The notes below the pieces were generated by a model. That model did not search any database. It worked only from the letters and a program-made list of their open reading frames with translations, and had not been told where the DNA came from. Positions 14,375 to 21,457 of a stretch of DNA of 21,457 bases are shown piece after piece. Within the stretch, counting starts at the first letter, position 1; each line of letters begins with the position of its first letter. Source of the stretch: Candidatus Methanoplasma sp. (GTDB lineage Archaea; Thermoplasmatota; Thermoplasmata; Methanomassiliicoccales; Methanomethylophilaceae). The position numbers and the translations under genes were made by a program. The DNA is taken from positions 1 to 21,457 of the forward strand of contig JAITCQ010000091.1 of the NCBI GenBank assembly GCA_031283015.1, read 5' to 3'.

Positions 14375-15013
14375 TTGTCAAAAGAAGCAATACTCAGCAA
14401 ACTGAGCGATGCTGTTGTTAACGGCAAGCCGGAACTGTCCGAGCAGGGCGCGAAAGAAGCCCTGGCCGAGAAGATGGATCCCCTTGAAGCCATTAACAAC
14501 GGACTCGTAAGGGGAATGTCGATCGTAGGAGATAAATACGCAGCGCGCCAGGTATACCTGCCGCAGGTCCTTATGTCAGCAAAAACAATGTACGCTGGCC
14601 TGGACATACTCCTGCCGGCCATCCCCAAGGCGTCGATGTCGAGCATGAAAAGATGCGCGACCGCGGTCGTCGAGGGGGATGTCCACGACATCGGAAAGAA
14701 CATCGTCAAGACCATGCTGACCGCTGGCGGCTTCGCCGTCACCGACCTCGGTAAGGATGTGCCGATACAGACCATCATAGAGAAGGCAAAATCGGAACAG
14801 CTGAACGCATTGGCGCTCAGCACGCTCATGACGCCCACGATGGACGGCATGAAATCCGCCGTCGACGGGCTCGTCGAGAGCGGCTACAGGAAGAGTGTGA
14901 AAGTGTGCATCGGTGGCGCGCCGACATCCCCCTCGTTCGCGAAGGAGATCGGAGCGGACCACAGGGATGCTAACGCACAGGACTGCGCAGCATGGCTGAA
15001 AGAGGTGCTTTGA
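14375..15013 (+). CDS. Methyltransferase corrinoid protein (MtbC/MttC/MtmC type)
   Basis: This 212-residue protein carries the cobamide that accepts a methyl group from a substrate and passes it to coenzyme M via a second methyltransferase. The N-terminal four-helix cap (about 1-88) is followed by a B12-binding Rossmann domain with the base-off motif D102-V-H104-x2-G107 (EGDVHDIGKNIV; H104 ligates cobalt), then ALSTLMT at 147-153 and IGGAP at 179-183. Length is that of methylamine-type corrinoid proteins. I choose TTG 14375 because GGAGG sits 7 nt upstream; an earlier TTG at 14342 has none. The next gene begins 1 nt after its stop. The cognate substrate-specific methyltransferase (MtmB, MtbB, MttB) is not adjacent, so the substrate is unknown. 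Confidence 0.92.
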   Translation: MSKEAILSKLSDAVVNGKPELSEQGAKEALAEKMDPLEAINNGLVRGMSIVGDKYAARQVYLPQVLMSAKTMYAGLDILLPAIPKASMSSMKRCATAVVEGDVHDIGKNIVKTMLTAGGFAVTDLGKDVPIQTIIEKAKSEQLNALALSTLMTPTMDGMKSAVDGLVESGYRKSVKVCIGGAPTSPSFAKEIGADHRDANAQDCAAWLKEVL

Positions 15014-15014
15014 A

Positions 15015-16112
15015 ATGGCTGACATGACACACATCGAGAGGGCAATGGCCGGTCTCGAGAACAAGCCGGCCGACAGGCTCATGACATACCCCATAGCCTG
15101 CGGTGTGAACAGGAAGCTTATCGGCAACGGCATAACGTATCGCGAGTGGGCACACAACCCGAAAATGTACGCGCAGGCGTTCATAGAGGGACAGAAGAAA
15201 TTCGACTTCGACTTTGCGATCGGCCTGATGGACCTGTCCGTCATGGCAGGCGACCTGGGCGCACACGTCAGGATGGACGAGCAGAACACGCCGTTCGTCG
15301 ACGAGCCTATCATCAACAGCATCGAGGACTACGAGAAACTCGAGGTCCCGGATGTGAAGAAGGGAAGGTCCGCGGTCCTCATAGAGGGAACAAAACTCTA
15401 CTGCGATGTTCTGAAATCTCAGGTCATCACCGCAGGATTCGTCGAGGGTCCGCTGCTCGCGCTCACGCAGAGCGCAGGCGCTGAGAGGGTGTTCATGGAC
15501 ATGTTCACCAACCCGTCGGCGGTCCACAGAGCGTTGGCCGTAATGACCGACTACGACGTCGAGATGACAAAGGGATTCGGCCAGACCGGATGTGCGGGAC
15601 TCTGCTGGGACTACCTCTGGGGCAACTACTCTTGCCTCGGCGACGCGGAGTACGACGAGTTCGAGGGATGCAGCAAGTATGCGCTCAAACTCAACGCGCT
15701 GACCCTTAAAGAAGGAATGGCGGTGGCTATACACAACTGCGCAGACCTTCCGCACCTGGACACACAGATAAAGAAGTTCAACCCCTCCATCTACTCGATG
15801 GCGTACTACCCCCTAATCCCCGGATCGCTGACGGCGTCCGAGGTCATCGCGGGAGGATACGCTGACAAGACCCTGGTGGCAGGACAGATCGACCCGCAGC
15901 TCTTCATCAGAGGGACCACGGAGAAGATCACCCAGGTGACGAAGGACCTGTGTCAGGAAGTCAAGACGGCATTGTGCAAGAGAGGACTCAACAACTCCCC
16001 GAAGTACATCATCGCATCCGGCTGCGAAGTGCCGCCGGACATCCACACGAAGATGGAGAACATCGCGGCCGTCGTCGACACAACGAAGAAATACGGAAAG
16101 TTCGACACGTAA
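15015..16112 (+). CDS. Zinc methyltransferase of the MtaA/MtbA/CmuA (UroD-like) family
   Basis: The 365-residue protein has the uroporphyrinogen-decarboxylase fold used by methylcobamide:CoM methyltransferases. The zinc ligands H240-x-C242 (AIHNCADLP) and C337 (ASGCEVPPD) are present. The gap of about 94 residues between the cysteines exceeds the 74 typical of MtaA/MtbA, and the protein is some 25 residues longer, so it is a divergent branch. It could move methyl from the adjacent corrinoid protein to CoM, or be the substrate-demethylating enzyme, as in CmuA. GAGGTG 9 nt before the ATG and the 1-nt gap to the corrinoid gene show co-translation. No in-frame amber codon, so no pyrrolysine. Confidence 0.88.
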   Translation: MADMTHIERAMAGLENKPADRLMTYPIACGVNRKLIGNGITYREWAHNPKMYAQAFIEGQKKFDFDFAIGLMDLSVMAGDLGAHVRMDEQNTPFVDEPIINSIEDYEKLEVPDVKKGRSAVLIEGTKLYCDVLKSQVITAGFVEGPLLALTQSAGAERVFMDMFTNPSAVHRALAVMTDYDVEMTKGFGQTGCAGLCWDYLWGNYSCLGDAEYDEFEGCSKYALKLNALTLKEGMAVAIHNCADLPHLDTQIKKFNPSIYSMAYYPLIPGSLTASEVIAGGYADKTLVAGQIDPQLFIRGTTEKITQVTKDLCQEVKTALCKRGLNNSPKYIIASGCEVPPDIHTKMENIAAVVDTTKKYGKFDT

Positions 16113-16173
16113 GCGTCGGGCTTTCCCCCCAAACTTTTTACCTATCTTCTTTATTATATTGAACGGTGAAATA
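16113..16173 (+). terminator. Pyrimidine-rich gap with U-run after the methyltransferase
   Basis: The 61-nt gap contains C6 then ACTTTTTACC (about 16133-16142) and CTTCTTTATTATATTG. The U-runs may terminate or attenuate transcription. The TTTATTATA box lies only about 20 nt from the next ATG, rather close for a promoter. GGTGA precedes the next start by 5 nt. Confidence 0.3.
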
Positions 16174-16839
16174 ATGAAGGTCTCACAGATAGCCGGATTC
16201 TTGGGCAGCGGGAAGACTACCGCCGTCATGAAGATCGTCGACGAGCTGATGAAAAAAGGGCACAGGATCGCCATCGTCGTGAACGACGTGGGCGAGATCA
16301 ACGTCGACGCAAAGTTCATCGAGTCCCACGGACTGAAGGCGAAAGAGATCGCGGGGGGCTGCATATGCTGTCAGATAGCCGGGACGTTCTCGGAGACACT
16401 GGCTAAGCTCCACGACTCGTACAACCCGGAAATAGTCATTGTGGAACCGTCGGGAGTGGCCATACCTTGGGGGCTGAAGAGGGCGGCGGAGTATTCGGAG
16501 GCGAAGGCGGACATGGTCATCGAGCATGCGCCGGTGATCACCCTCGTGGACGCCACGAGGATAGACCTTCTCGTGAAGGCCGTCAAAAGGCTTGTGGAGA
16601 CCCAGATACGCGAAGCGGACGTATGCTTCGTGAACAAAGTGGATACGGCGTCGCCGGCAGAGATCGCCAGGACGGAAGCGATGATCAGGGAGATGAACCC
16701 GAAGGCGGAGATCGCGCACATGTCATCGGAAACGGGCCTGGGGATCGAGTACGCATGCGAGCTCATCGTGAACAGGATATCCCCGAGGTACGACGAGGCT
16801 GTCGAGGAAGAGTTGCTCAAAAAGCAATACGGCGGGTGA
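16174..16839 (+). CDS. G3E-family GTPase (CobW/HypB/UreG-like), lacking CobW C-domain
   Basis: G3E GTPases use GTP to deliver metals or help load cofactors. The 221-residue protein has Walker A GFLGSGKTT (8-16), the metal-binding CxCC in GGCICC (61-66) that marks the COG0523/CobW group, EPSG (91-94), and the guanine motif NKVD (154-157). COG0523 proteins usually carry a C-terminal CobW_C domain and exceed 300 residues; here it is absent. Instead, a separate His/Asp-rich protein starts 4 nt downstream. ATG 16174 is preferred over TTG 16159 because GGTGA lies 5 nt upstream. Likely clients are the zinc methyltransferase or the cobalt-corrinoid protein next door; this is inference from context. 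Confidence 0.88.
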   Translation: MKVSQIAGFLGSGKTTAVMKIVDELMKKGHRIAIVVNDVGEINVDAKFIESHGLKAKEIAGGCICCQIAGTFSETLAKLHDSYNPEIVIVEPSGVAIPWGLKRAAEYSEAKADMVIEHAPVITLVDATRIDLLVKAVKRLVETQIREADVCFVNKVDTASPAEIARTEAMIREMNPKAEIAHMSSETGLGIEYACELIVNRISPRYDEAVEEELLKKQYGG

Positions 16840-16843
16840 CGAC

Positions 16844-17368
16844 ATGCACGACGACGATCACGACCATGAGGACGATCATGATGACGACCACGACCATGAG
16901 GACGATAACACGAGCGGGCGCGACCGGCTGCACTTGGATATCCACAGGGCGGTCGACGAGCTCGGAAAGTACGCGATCGATATGAAAGTGACATCACCCG
17001 AGGGAGTAAAGAAAGAGGTCGTGCTGAAGTTCATCGACGATCTCATGACGAAGGTCACGAAAAGCTGCATGGACAACGGGGCGGATCTCGTGGGTCATGT
17101 GAAATCTTTCTTCTCAAACGACGACGGCAGCATAATGAGCAGCATCGTCGATCACCGCGCGCCGACGAGGATCAAGGATTCGATGGGATCCGACGTGATA
17201 TACGAAGCAAGGTTCATGTTCCACATCATAGTTCACGGGATATGGGACGATCATGTCCGAGAGAGCGTGCTTGACGTGCTTGACGCCACGTTCCGGAAAT
17301 GGGGTATCCCGTACGAAGTGACGGCGGACCATTTCGATACGGAGAAAAGCATCGCGCACCATATGTGA
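16844..17368 (+). CDS. His/Asp-rich putative metal-binding protein
   Basis: The first 21 residues are almost only His, Asp and Glu (MHDDDHDHEDDHDDDHDHED), built from a duplicated HDHEDD unit. Such tails bind Ni, Co or Zn in HypB, UreE and CobW-type proteins. Residues 28-174 form a soluble alpha/beta domain I cannot place (LHLDIHRAVDELGKYAID, FMFHIIVHGIWDDHVRESVL), ending in IAHHM. GGTGA, overlapping the stop of the GTPase gene, is its ribosome site, so the two are coupled. It may act as the detached metal-binding module of the shortened G3E GTPase. The function is inferred from composition and context. Confidence 0.72.
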   Translation: MHDDDHDHEDDHDDDHDHEDDNTSGRDRLHLDIHRAVDELGKYAIDMKVTSPEGVKKEVVLKFIDDLMTKVTKSCMDNGADLVGHVKSFFSNDDGSIMSSIVDHRAPTRIKDSMGSDVIYEARFMFHIIVHGIWDDHVRESVLDVLDATFRKWGIPYEVTADHFDTEKSIAHHM

Positions 17369-17376
17369 GGGATACA

Positions 17377-17691
17377 ATGGCAGACGGTTTTTATGAGGCA
17401 ATGAGACAAAAGGGGTTCTCCTATAACACTACGGCATCGCTCAAAAAATTCACGTGCCCATACTGCGGGTTCGAATTTTCGATGATATACGCGCGCACGT
17501 TCGCGTGTCAGGGATGCTCTGAGGCGTGGAAGAACTGTCCGAAAGTAAGATGTGATAAATGCGACACCGAGTTCTTCATGACCGAGACGCCGCAGATAAA
17601 CGACGTGTACCAGCAGAGGGCGATATCCGAACACATTACGAAAATAGTTACAAAGTATAACAATGACATGGGATACAAACCCAGCAGGTGA
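17377..17691 (+). CDS. Small multi-CxxC zinc-ribbon protein
   Basis: The 104-residue protein has seven cysteines: C27-x2-C30 (CPYC), C44-x2-C47 (CQGC), C54, and C59-x2-C62 (CDKC). This is enough for one or two zinc sites. I do not recognise a named family. The ATG at 17377 follows GAGG with a short spacer, 8 nt after the upstream stop; a longer frame from 17299 would overlap the preceding gene and is rejected. Its place beside a G3E GTPase and a His-rich protein recalls the HypA-HypB pair of nickel insertion, suggesting a metallochaperone or scaffold role. Confidence 0.75.
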   Translation: MADGFYEAMRQKGFSYNTTASLKKFTCPYCGFEFSMIYARTFACQGCSEAWKNCPKVRCDKCDTEFFMTETPQINDVYQQRAISEHITKIVTKYNNDMGYKPSR

Positions 17692-17697
17692 AGGTAT

Positions 17698-19716
17698 TTG
17701 CATATAGGCCTTGGATTCGATACGGGGGGAACATATACGGACGCTGTCCTCATGGACATGTCCGGGAACAAGGTCCTCCAAAAATCAAAAGCGCTGACCA
17801 CGAGGGACGACCTTTCGATAGGCGTCAGGAACACGTTGGTCGATTTTGACAAAGAACTGCTCAAGAAAGTTGCGATGGTATCGCTGTCGTCCACACTGGC
17901 GACGAACTCCATCGTCGAAGGGAAAGGGTGCCGCGTAGCCCTGATATGCGTCGGAGAGGAATTCGAGATGTCGATGCCCGTCGACGTCCATACCACCGTG
18001 TCCGGCGGCCACGACCTCGAGGGGAGGGAGGTGAACGAACTTGACGAAGCCTCCGCAAGAGAGTTCATGGCGTCCGTAAAGGGCCGCGTGGACGGATTGG
18101 CGATAAACAGCTACCTCAGCGTAAGGAACCCGGACCACGAACTCCGTCTCAAGAAGATCGCCGGGGAGGTCCTGGACATCCCGGTGGTATGCGGTCACGA
18201 GCTTTCGTCAAGCTTGGGATATCACGAGCGTACCGTCACTTCCGTGATGAACGCCCGCCTCATACCGATCATAAAGGACCTTATGGATTCGGTCAAGAAA
18301 GTGATGAAAGAACACAAGATAAACGCGCCTCTGATGATAGTAAAGGGCGACGGCTCGATAATGAGCGAGAACGTGGCGCTCGAAAGACCTATCGAAACGA
18401 TACTATCTGGGCCGGCGGCCAGCCTGATCGGCGCCAAGATGCTCACCGGGATGAACGATGCCATAGTCATGGACATGGGCGGCACCACCACCGACATCGG
18501 CATCCTGAGGAACGGCCATCCCAGACTCGAGAAGGAGGGCGCGATGATCGGTCACCGCAGAACAAGGGTCATGGCGGCCGAGATATCCACGTCCGGGATC
18601 GGCGGGGATTCCAGGATGGTCGTGAACGGCAGCAAGTTCATACTTGAACCTATCCGAGTGGTGCCTCTCTGCATCGCCGCAGCCCAATGGCCGCAGCTGC
18701 TGCCCCGTCTGAAGAAGGTCGCGGAAACGACCTCGAGGTTCTCGCCGGAGAGCCTGGACGTCAGAAACATCGTTCAGGACACGGAGTTCTTCGTCAAACT
18801 GAAAGAACTGAAGCACGTTGCGCTGAGCAAAGAGGACCAGGCGCTGCTTGACATGATCTCGGCGGAACCATTCTCTTTGAAAGAGGCGGGATTGAGTCTG
18901 AACATACATCCGTTTGCGTTCAACGTATCCAAGATGGAGGAGCTGGGGATGGTTCAGAGGATCGGGCTGACGCCGACGGACATCCTGCATGCGGAAGGAA
19001 GCTACGTCGAATACGAAAGGGCCGCGTCCGAGTACGCCATTGCGCACCAGTCCAAGAAAATGAACATGACCGAAAAGGAATTCATAGAATTTGCGAAGGA
19101 GAAGGTCATAGACAGGCTGGCGGAGGTGCTGCTGAGAAAACTGTTCTTCGAGGAAACGAACACGTTCGACGTCGACGAGGTGGGGTCCGACCTGATGTGG
19201 AAAGCGATATCGGGGCGGGACGGCCTGGACTTCGGCTGCAGGATAAAACTCAACAAACCCCTGATCGGGATAGGCGCGCCGGTGTCGGCGTGGTTCCCGC
19301 AGGTGGTGGAGAAATTCGGCACGGACCTGCTCCTGCCGGAGCATTCCGAGGTGGGCAACGCGGTGGGCGCGGTCACCGGAAGCATCGTTGAAAGCATGGA
19401 GATCCTTCTGAAGCCTTCGGCGGGAGAGGGCGCTCTGGATGACCCGTCCTGCGCTCTGTTCGCGCCGTACGGCCGCTTTGAGTTCGAGAAGATCAGCGAA
19501 GCTGAGGTGTCCGCGCTGGAGGAGGGGAGCCGGCGCGTAAGGGAAAGAGCGCTGAAGGCGGGAGCCGATCATATAGAGGTGCGTTCCGAGAGGATCGAAA
19601 AGAAGGTCGGACTCGGAAAGGGTTACGACGGCTGTATTCTGCTGGAAAGGAAAATAATCGTAACGGCGGTCGGGAAACCGAGGCAGTTCGCGATCACTGA
19701 GTCGGCCACGGAGTGA
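17698..19716 (+). CDS. HyuA-like hydantoinase/oxoprolinase-family ASKHA ATPase
   Basis: The 672-residue protein has the ASKHA nucleotide-binding pattern of HyuA/oxoprolinase proteins: phosphate-1 FDTGGTYTD (7-15), SGPAAS (237-242), and phosphate-2 MDMGGTTTDIG (258-268). No HyuB partner is adjacent, so a hydantoin-hydrolysing role is unlikely. Corrinoid reductive activators (RamA, RACo) also have an ASKHA-type ATPase part, but with an added Fe-S domain that is not seen here. In this cluster it may drive ATP-dependent activation or repair of the corrinoid protein; this is inference. The TTG start at 17698 has GGTGAAGG 3 nt upstream, overlapping the end of the preceding gene. Without it, no other start would keep the DTGG motif. 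Confidence 0.85.
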   Translation: MHIGLGFDTGGTYTDAVLMDMSGNKVLQKSKALTTRDDLSIGVRNTLVDFDKELLKKVAMVSLSSTLATNSIVEGKGCRVALICVGEEFEMSMPVDVHTTVSGGHDLEGREVNELDEASAREFMASVKGRVDGLAINSYLSVRNPDHELRLKKIAGEVLDIPVVCGHELSSSLGYHERTVTSVMNARLIPIIKDLMDSVKKVMKEHKINAPLMIVKGDGSIMSENVALERPIETILSGPAASLIGAKMLTGMNDAIVMDMGGTTTDIGILRNGHPRLEKEGAMIGHRRTRVMAAEISTSGIGGDSRMVVNGSKFILEPIRVVPLCIAAAQWPQLLPRLKKVAETTSRFSPESLDVRNIVQDTEFFVKLKELKHVALSKEDQALLDMISAEPFSLKEAGLSLNIHPFAFNVSKMEELGMVQRIGLTPTDILHAEGSYVEYERAASEYAIAHQSKKMNMTEKEFIEFAKEKVIDRLAEVLLRKLFFEETNTFDVDEVGSDLMWKAISGRDGLDFGCRIKLNKPLIGIGAPVSAWFPQVVEKFGTDLLLPEHSEVGNAVGAVTGSIVESMEILLKPSAGEGALDDPSCALFAPYGRFEFEKISEAEVSALEEGSRRVRERALKAGADHIEVRSERIEKKVGLGKGYDGCILLERKIIVTAVGKPRQFAITESATE

Positions 19717-19751
19717 ATAACGTTTTGTATATTGAATAAGGATGTGTGATT

Positions 19752-20375
19752 ATGAGGATTGGTCTTGTTGCCTGTGAGATATTCGAGCCTGAATTCGAAC
19801 ACCTGATAAAGGATGACCCGGACTTCGTCCATAAGGAGTACGTGGAGTTTGCGCTTCACGCATACCCGGAGGACATGCGGGAAAAGCTGCTGGAAAAAGT
19901 GAACGCGCTGAAGGGACAGGTGGACGTCGTCCTCCTGGGGTATGCGGTATGCCAGTCCTTAGGCAGCTTTGCGGAGGCCGCCGACGTTCCGGTGGTGATG
20001 TTCGAGGGGGACGACTGCATATGCGTGTACCTCGGGGCCAAAGAGTACACGCAGGAGAAGAAGATATGTTGCGGCACGTGGTTCTCGACGCCGGGATGGG
20101 CGCTCCAGGGAATGACCGGCCTTGTGAAGGAGTTACACCTGGACAGCGTCGAGGGCGTGGATCCCATGGTGTTCGTCGATATGCTGTTCGACTCTTACGA
20201 AAGGTGTCTCTATATCGACACCGGCGTGGAAGACAACGGAAAGGATTATCTCACGAAGTCGAAGGTGTTCGCGGACCAGCTCAAGCTGAGGCACGATGAG
20301 CGGGGATGCGACCTTACCGCGATAGAGAACCTGATAAAGAAAGCAAAAGCGCTGGCCGAAAGCCTGTCATCGTAA
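19752..20375 (+). CDS. DUF1638 protein
   Basis: The 207-residue protein begins MRIGLVACEIFEPEFEHL and has the VVLLGYAVCQSLGSF, FEGDDCICVYLGAKEY and CCGTWFSTPGW elements characteristic of DUF1638. Five cysteines fall in or near these conserved blocks. The family is typical of methylotrophic methanogens and acetogens, often beside corrinoid methyltransferases, but its activity is not established. ATG 19752 fits AAGGAT 9 nt upstream; an in-frame GTG at 19746 is possible. It is the last gene of the plus-strand cluster, 35 nt after the HyuA-like gene. A TATA-like TTTTGTATATTG in that gap might add a promoter. Confidence 0.82.
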   Translation: MRIGLVACEIFEPEFEHLIKDDPDFVHKEYVEFALHAYPEDMREKLLEKVNALKGQVDVVLLGYAVCQSLGSFAEAADVPVVMFEGDDCICVYLGAKEYTQEKKICCGTWFSTPGWALQGMTGLVKELHLDSVEGVDPMVFVDMLFDSYERCLYIDTGVEDNGKDYLTKSKVFADQLKLRHDERGCDLTAIENLIKKAKALAESLSS

Positions 20376-20485
20376 GCCGCGCCTGCCTTTTCCCTTCCGT
20401 TCATCCCGAATGCACGGTCTGTCTCAGGGTGGGTTCTGCCGACCGTTCTGCGTAAGGATCGCCTGACCCATGTTTCACTGTTATT

Positions 20486-20498
20486 GATAATCATTATC
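20486..20498. promoter_or_regulatory. Fur-box-like palindrome upstream of the Fur-family gene
   Basis: GATAAT-C-ATTATC is a perfect 6-1-6 inverted repeat identical to the core of the bacterial Fur box. It lies directly upstream of a TATA-like CTTTAAGTA (20498-20506). Bound repressor would cover the BRE/TATA region, so metal-dependent autoregulation of the regulator-cbiM operon is likely. Confidence 0.75.
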
Positions 20499-20529
20499 TT
20501 TAAGTATGTGTACCGTCTTCGTTCATTCG

Positions 20530-20904
20530 ATGCAGCGTTGGACCTCACAGTTATCCTCGATATTGGGGATCATGTATGAAACGGAACATTTCCTCAGCGC
20601 CGAACAGGTGCACCAGAACTTGATGCGGAAGGGTTCGGATATAGGAATAGCGACCGTTTACCGTAATCTGAAGAAGCTTGTGGGTCAGGGGCTGATAAGC
20701 GAGGTCAGCTGGAAGGATGTGAAGTACTACACGAGACATCCCTTCTCAAACGCGTTCTTCGTATGCGTAAAATGCGACAAGCTGCTCAGGATGGACATCC
20801 CCATTGCAGATCAGACGTACCTTTCGAACGAGATCGGCATGTCGGTCAAAAAATGGAGGATGACCTTCGAAGGGATATGCGAGGAGTGTGAGCGATGCAT
20901 ATAA
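20530..20904 (+). CDS. Fur-family metal-responsive repressor with atypical metal site
   Basis: The protein (124 residues from ATG 20530) has the Fur winged helix: FLSAEQVHQNLMRKG then IGIATVYRNLKKLVGQGLI (38-56). The structural zinc cysteines are present, C79-x2-C82 (CVKC) and C117-x2-C120-x2-C123 (CEECERC). The usual H-H-D/x-H-H run before the first CxxC is replaced by TRHPFSNAFFVC, so the regulatory site differs from Fur, Zur or PerR. ATG 20530 gives a typical Fur N-terminus and lies about 27 nt from the TATA-like box (leaderless); ATG 20506 would add 8 residues and is the alternative. cbiM overlaps its 3' end, suggesting that the repressor controls cobalt or nickel uptake. Confidence 0.87.
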   Translation: MQRWTSQLSSILGIMYETEHFLSAEQVHQNLMRKGSDIGIATVYRNLKKLVGQGLISEVSWKDVKYYTRHPFSNAFFVCVKCDKLLRMDIPIADQTYLSNEIGMSVKKWRMTFEGICEECERCI

Positions 20905-21457
20905 TGGAGGGGTTCCTGCCGTTGGAGTGGGCGGTGTTCTGGACCATCGTCTGCGTACCTTTCCTGATATTCGGGATAGCGGCCATGAAGAAGCTCTTCG
21001 CCGAACATCCCGAAAAGAAGCTGTCGCTTGCGCTGTCGGGCGCGTTCATCGTCATACTTTCGTCGCTGAAGATACCGTCCGTCAGCGGATCGTCGTCCCA
21101 TCCCACCGGGACCGGGATGTGCGTCATGTTCTCTGGGCCGACCGTCACCGCTGTGATCTGCACCATCGTGCTGCTGTTCCAGGGGACGTTCATGGCCCAC
21201 GGCGGGTTCACCACGCTGGGCGCGAACGTGTTCTCCATGGGCATCGCCGGGCCGTTCGCCGGATATGCGGTATACAGGGCGCTCAGGAAAAGGAACGCTG
21301 ACCCCACGGCAACCGTTTTCGCGACGGTCTTCACCGCCGATTTTGCAACATATCTGGTGACCTCCCTGCAGCTCACGCTCATCGTTCCGTTCGCCGGCGC
21401 TTCCGCATTCGTCGACACATACGTTACGTTCCTGGGCATATTTGCGGTGACCCAGCT
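20895..21457 (+). CDS. cbiM: Cobalt ECF-transporter substrate-binding protein CbiM (3' end outside window)
   Basis: CbiM is the membrane component that binds Co2+ in the CbiMNQO importer. The 187 visible residues begin MHIMEGFLPLEW, the hallmark N-terminus whose Met-His-x segment coordinates the metal. They also contain SSLKIPSVSGSSSHPTGTGM and FQGTFMAHGGFTTLGAN, both diagnostic of CbiM/NikM, and several membrane helices. CbiM is usually about 220-230 residues, so only the last part is missing. The ATG lies 7 nt before the end of the preceding stop codon (overlap), with GGAG about 8-10 nt upstream, so translation is coupled to the Fur-like gene. Cobalt import fits the neighbouring corrinoid system. 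A nickel role (NikM) cannot be excluded from this part alone. Confidence 0.93.
   Translation, partial: MHIMEGFLPLEWAVFWTIVCVPFLIFGIAAMKKLFAEHPEKKLSLALSGAFIVILSSLKIPSVSGSSSHPTGTGMCVMFSGPTVTAVICTIVLLFQGTFMAHGGFTTLGANVFSMGIAGPFAGYAVYRALRKRNADPTATVFATVFTADFATYLVTSLQLTLIVPFAGASAFVDTYVTFLGIFAVTQ

Noticed and set aside
14375..16112. Pyrrolysine (in-frame amber codon) in the methyltransferase genes
   Set aside because: Both reading frames are uninterrupted by TAG and neither gene belongs to the MtmB/MtbB/MttB families.
16149..16160. Separate promoter (TTTATTATATTG) for the G3E GTPase gene
   Set aside because: The box is only about 20 nt from the ATG, which would put the transcription start inside the gene; operon read-through is simpler.
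18403..19572. 389-codon minus-strand frame opposite the HyuA-like gene
   Set aside because: Composition is His/Arg/Leu-rich as expected for an antisense shadow; the plus strand carries the intact ASKHA motifs.
1..21457. CRISPR array
   Set aside because: No regularly spaced repeats of 23-40 nt were seen anywhere in the window.

Overview
The window looks like a piece of a methylotrophic methanogen chromosome, most likely an archaeon of the order Methanomassiliicoccales (Thermoplasmata). The reasons are an HdrC-HdrB pair, a corrinoid protein next to a zinc-type (uroporphyrinogen-decarboxylase-like) methyltransferase, a pyruvoyl-dependent arginine decarboxylase, a proteasome-assembly chaperone, a cobalt-importer gene (cbiM), archaeal TATA-type promoters and frequent TTG/GTG starts. 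The taxonomic call is inference; no rRNA or tRNA gene was recognised in the window.

Region 1 (1-4967) is an accessory island that is clearly AT-richer than the rest. It starts with the 3' end of an ISL3-like transposase, followed by an unknown 230-residue protein, a GC-rich broken gene remnant, and a BcgI-like restriction-modification system on the minus strand. That system has a fused nuclease/adenine-methyltransferase gene and a specificity (S) gene. Both carry long G homopolymers on the coding strand: 11 G at 4752-4762 inside the nuclease domain and 9 G at 2277-2285 between the two halves of the S gene. As sequenced, the S gene stops just after its first target-recognition half. One extra G opens a reading frame through a second recognition half that has no start codon of its own. 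This points to a doubly phase-variable system with an on/off switch on catalysis and a one-TRD/two-TRD switch on specificity, and it is the most striking thing in the window.

Region 2 (4968-14045) is core-like. It holds a MuiA-like DUF4139 protein, HdrB and HdrC (the heterodisulfide reductase catalytic and electron-transfer subunits) under a strong promoter, a LysR/ModE-like regulator, a hydrogenase maturation protease, an M16 zinc peptidase, and a divergent translation-coupled set (PAC2 chaperone, arginine decarboxylase PdaD, zinc-ribbon protein). A 7-TM protein and a small Cys-containing protein follow. The peptidase and PAC2 genes share one near-symmetric A/T promoter box.

Region 3 (14046-20375) is a tight plus-strand cluster: corrinoid protein, MtaA/MtbA/CmuA-type methyltransferase, a short G3E (CobW/HypB-like) GTPase, a His/Asp-rich protein, a multi-CxxC zinc-ribbon protein, a HyuA-like ASKHA ATPase and a DUF1638 protein. 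The layout suggests a methyltransferase system of unknown substrate with its own metal-delivery and possibly its own corrinoid-activation proteins; no canonical RamA-type activator is in the window.

Region 4 (20376-21457) has a Fur-box-like palindrome, a Fur-family regulator lacking the usual His-rich metal motif, and cbiM running off the window end. Cobalt uptake thus sits next to cobalt-dependent methyl transfer.
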